31,930 bases of DNA from a virus, in IMG/VR virus record IMGVR_UViG_3300032083_000034, positions 1 through 31,930 of that record, one strand, 5' to 3'. Made by a program: the position numbers and the translations under genes. The notes below the pieces were generated by a model, which ran no database searches, was not told the origin of the DNA, and was given only the letters and a program-made list of their open reading frames with translations. Shown here in pieces: positions 30,875 to 31,930 of this stretch (the first letter of the stretch is position 1; the number at the start of each line of letters is the position of its first letter).

Positions 30875-31185
30875 TACATTGTGTTTTCTGTTATTCCAGT
30901 AGTATTTAGCTTAACTTGAGCCTGTTTGTCAAATGTTTCTGCTATCTCAATATCTTTTGCATATTTCTCTTTATATTCTGCTTTTGCTCTTTGCTTTCTT
31001 GCGACATCATCCATAGTCATTCCTGATATTTCTCTATGTAAGGCTTGGTTTTTTTCTGCCCAATTATCTAATCTTTCAAGATAGAGTTGTTCTCTAATTT
31101 TAGCTTCTTTCACTTCTTCCCTTGCTTCCCTTAATTCTTTTTTTGCTTTCTTTAGTTGTTCTTGTAGTTCATTTTGTGTTGCCAT
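30874..31185 (-). CDS. Charged coiled-coil protein, 103 aa
   Basis: Residues 5-50 form a long coiled coil (QEQLKKAKKELREAREEVKE; AKIREQLYLERLDNWAEKNQ). It then reads MTMDDVARKQRAKAEYKEKY and ends without hydrophobic parts. It is soluble and probably oligomeric. It lies between two membrane coiled-coil proteins, so a common complex is possible. No family is recognised. Confidence 0.75.
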   Translation of the reverse strand: MATQNELQEQLKKAKKELREAREEVKEAKIREQLYLERLDNWAEKNQALHREISGMTMDDVARKQRAKAEYKEKYAKDIEIAETFDKQAQVKLNTTGITENTM

Positions 31186-31632
31186 TTATTTTACTCCTGA
31201 TAATGGGTTGTTTAATGCTTTTCTTATCTTATCATCTATTTCTTTTTCTAAAATCTTAAAATCTTCTGAAATTTCTCTTTCATTAGCTTTTACTCTGTCC
31301 TCAATATCATTGACTACCTTATCTATGGCTCTTACATCTTGCTTAATTTCTTTTAAATCTTCTCTAATTGTTGTTTGCATTTGACTAGCTACATCATTGA
31401 CTAGGCTAACTTCTTCTAAAACTGAGGATATTTCTGATTTAAGAACTGCTATTTGTTCATCATATTTACTCATGTCAGGGGAAATAAAATCGTTCACTCT
31501 TTGTTGAAGTGTCTGATAATCCTTCCAAAATTCAAATGCACCCCATAATCCACCACCAAGAGTTCCTAATAAAGAAAATATAATAAAGAGTTTTCCACCC
31601 TTCATAGAAATTCCCTTATATTCTACTTCCAT
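31186..31632 (-). CDS. Membrane protein with long periplasmic or cytosolic coiled coil, 148 aa
   Basis: The start MEVEYKGISMKGGKLFIIFS leads into a transmembrane helix with glycine-zipper spacing (LLGTLGGGLWGAFEF), then a long heptad-rich coiled coil (KSEISSVLEEVSLVNDVASQ; DVRAIDKVVNDIEDRVKANE). I recall YKGISMKGG-starting proteins in related marine phages, supporting the ATG at 31632 over the internal one. It overlaps the 454-aa gene stop by 10 nt. A bridging or receptor-blocking envelope role is inferred. Confidence 0.78.
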   Translation of the reverse strand: MEVEYKGISMKGGKLFIIFSLLGTLGGGLWGAFEFWKDYQTLQQRVNDFISPDMSKYDEQIAVLKSEISSVLEEVSLVNDVASQMQTTIREDLKEIKQDVRAIDKVVNDIEDRVKANEREISEDFKILEKEIDDKIRKALNNPLSGVK

Positions 31633-31930
31633 TGTAAATCTACCAATTCATTGTGTCCTAAATCATTATTCATAAACAAATTATACATCAAAATATTATT
31701 ATCAATTATTTCACCATCTGGCAAAGTTCTATTATCAAAAAATCCTTGTATCTGTGGTAGCTGTGGTTGGTCAAAAAAACTCTTACTATCTGCCAAGACT
31801 TGCATAACAACCAAAGTCTTTGTTTGATTGTTGGCATCATATTTACCTTTATCACCCATTTTCTTGACTATCTTGTTGGCTTTTTCCTGTTTGGTTTCTT
31901 TTACTTCTTCTTTAGGTTCTTCTTTTGTTT
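31623..31930 (-). CDS. C-terminal part of the 454-aa exported acidic protein
   Basis: This is the second copy of the gene that begins at 1309. It carries the Lys-rich linker (KANKIVKKMGDKGKYDANNQ), the ordered end (TKTLVVMQVLADSKSFFDQP) and the true stop at 31623-31625. The ATG at 31859 is internal, since the frame stays open to the window edge. It differs from the left copy by one D/E and one K/E change plus silent substitutions. Confidence 0.88.
   Translation of the reverse strand, partial: TKEEPKEEVKETKQEKANKIVKKMGDKGKYDANNQTKTLVVMQVLADSKSFFDQPQLPQIQGFFDNRTLPDGEIIDNNILMYNLFMNNDLGHNELVDLQWK
31679..31930. repeat. Right copy of terminal redundancy
   Basis: It aligns without gaps to 1-252 (six substitutions). 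Merging the two gives a circular unit of 31,678 bp with a single intact 454-codon gene across the junction. Confidence 0.95.

Noticed and set aside
31623-31859. Stand-alone 78-aa gene starting at the ATG 31859
   Set aside because: The frame stays open upstream to the edge and joins the gene starting at 1309 in the other copy, so this ATG is internal.
1-31930. True long direct terminal repeat of a virion end or an inserted element
   Set aside because: The repeat lies within one coding frame, has no element ends, and is exactly the overlap expected from a circular or headful map; fixed ends cannot be claimed.
1-31930. Prophage or integrated element
   Set aside because: No integrase, excisionase, CI-type repressor, attachment site or flanking host gene was found, and the contig closes on itself.
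1-31930. tRNA, rRNA or CRISPR array
   Set aside because: I saw no cloverleaf ends, rRNA-like segments or regularly spaced repeats; short repeats seen belong to coding low-complexity tracts.

Overview
The window is essentially one complete genome of a small, strongly AT-rich tailed bacteriophage (siphovirus-type, lambda-like tail order), cut open inside a gene. Positions 1-252 recur at 31679-31930 with six substitutions and no indels, so the unit is 31,678 bp and closes into a circular map. All confident genes lie on the minus strand and are read from high to low coordinates. AT-richness, compact overlapping genes and many small proteins of marine-phage type suggest a phage of an AT-rich marine bacterium such as SAR11/Pelagibacter. 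That host is an inference from style and recalled family resemblance. I see no integrase, tRNA, DNA polymerase, helicase or RNA polymerase, so a lytic phage leaning on host replication is most likely.

Layout in reading order. (1) 31.9-30.5 kb: the C-terminus of a large exported acidic protein, two membrane/coiled-coil proteins, a coiled-coil protein and a small exported Cys protein. (2) 30.5-28.8 kb: a Hjc-like PD-(D/E)XK nuclease and the lysis genes (GH24 endolysin, 3-TM holin, small membrane protein), ending at a hairpin terminator. (3) 28.7-23.2 kb: many small early-type genes (ribbon-helix-helix regulator, zinc ribbons, lipoprotein), then a recombination block (ERF annealing protein, protein with an SSB-like tail, HNH nuclease, two PD-(D/E)XK proteins, DUF1376 replication-type protein). 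A 226-nt AT-rich non-coding region at 28217-28442 is the best candidate for an early control region or origin. (4) 23.2-22.1 kb: a ParB-DNA methyltransferase fusion. (5) 22.07-12.7 kb: a likely late promoter with two palindromes, then TerS, an XF1762/Mom-like protein, TerL, portal, a beta-rich virion protein, six small basic products, MuF-like minor head protein, scaffold, major capsid protein and neck proteins. (6) 12.7-1.8 kb: major tail protein, a tail-assembly chaperone made by -1 frameshifting, tape measure, two minor tail proteins, tip protein J, fibre proteins and a LamG/SPRY tail fibre. (7) 1.8-0 kb: two proteins with signal peptides, the second crossing the window edge.

Most genes are joined by stop-start overlaps (TAATG or TAGTG), implying heavy translational coupling. 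Several real genes have no obvious full-length ATG-to-stop frame or are very short: the 454-aa edge-spanning gene, the -1 extension of the tail chaperone, a second possible -1 extension after a DUF5824-like gene, and about ten genes of 25-59 codons.

Read as a system, the virus carries its own packaging, modification, recombination, lysis and virion genes. It also has an unusually large set of proteins aimed at the host envelope around the circular junction, whose role I cannot assign.
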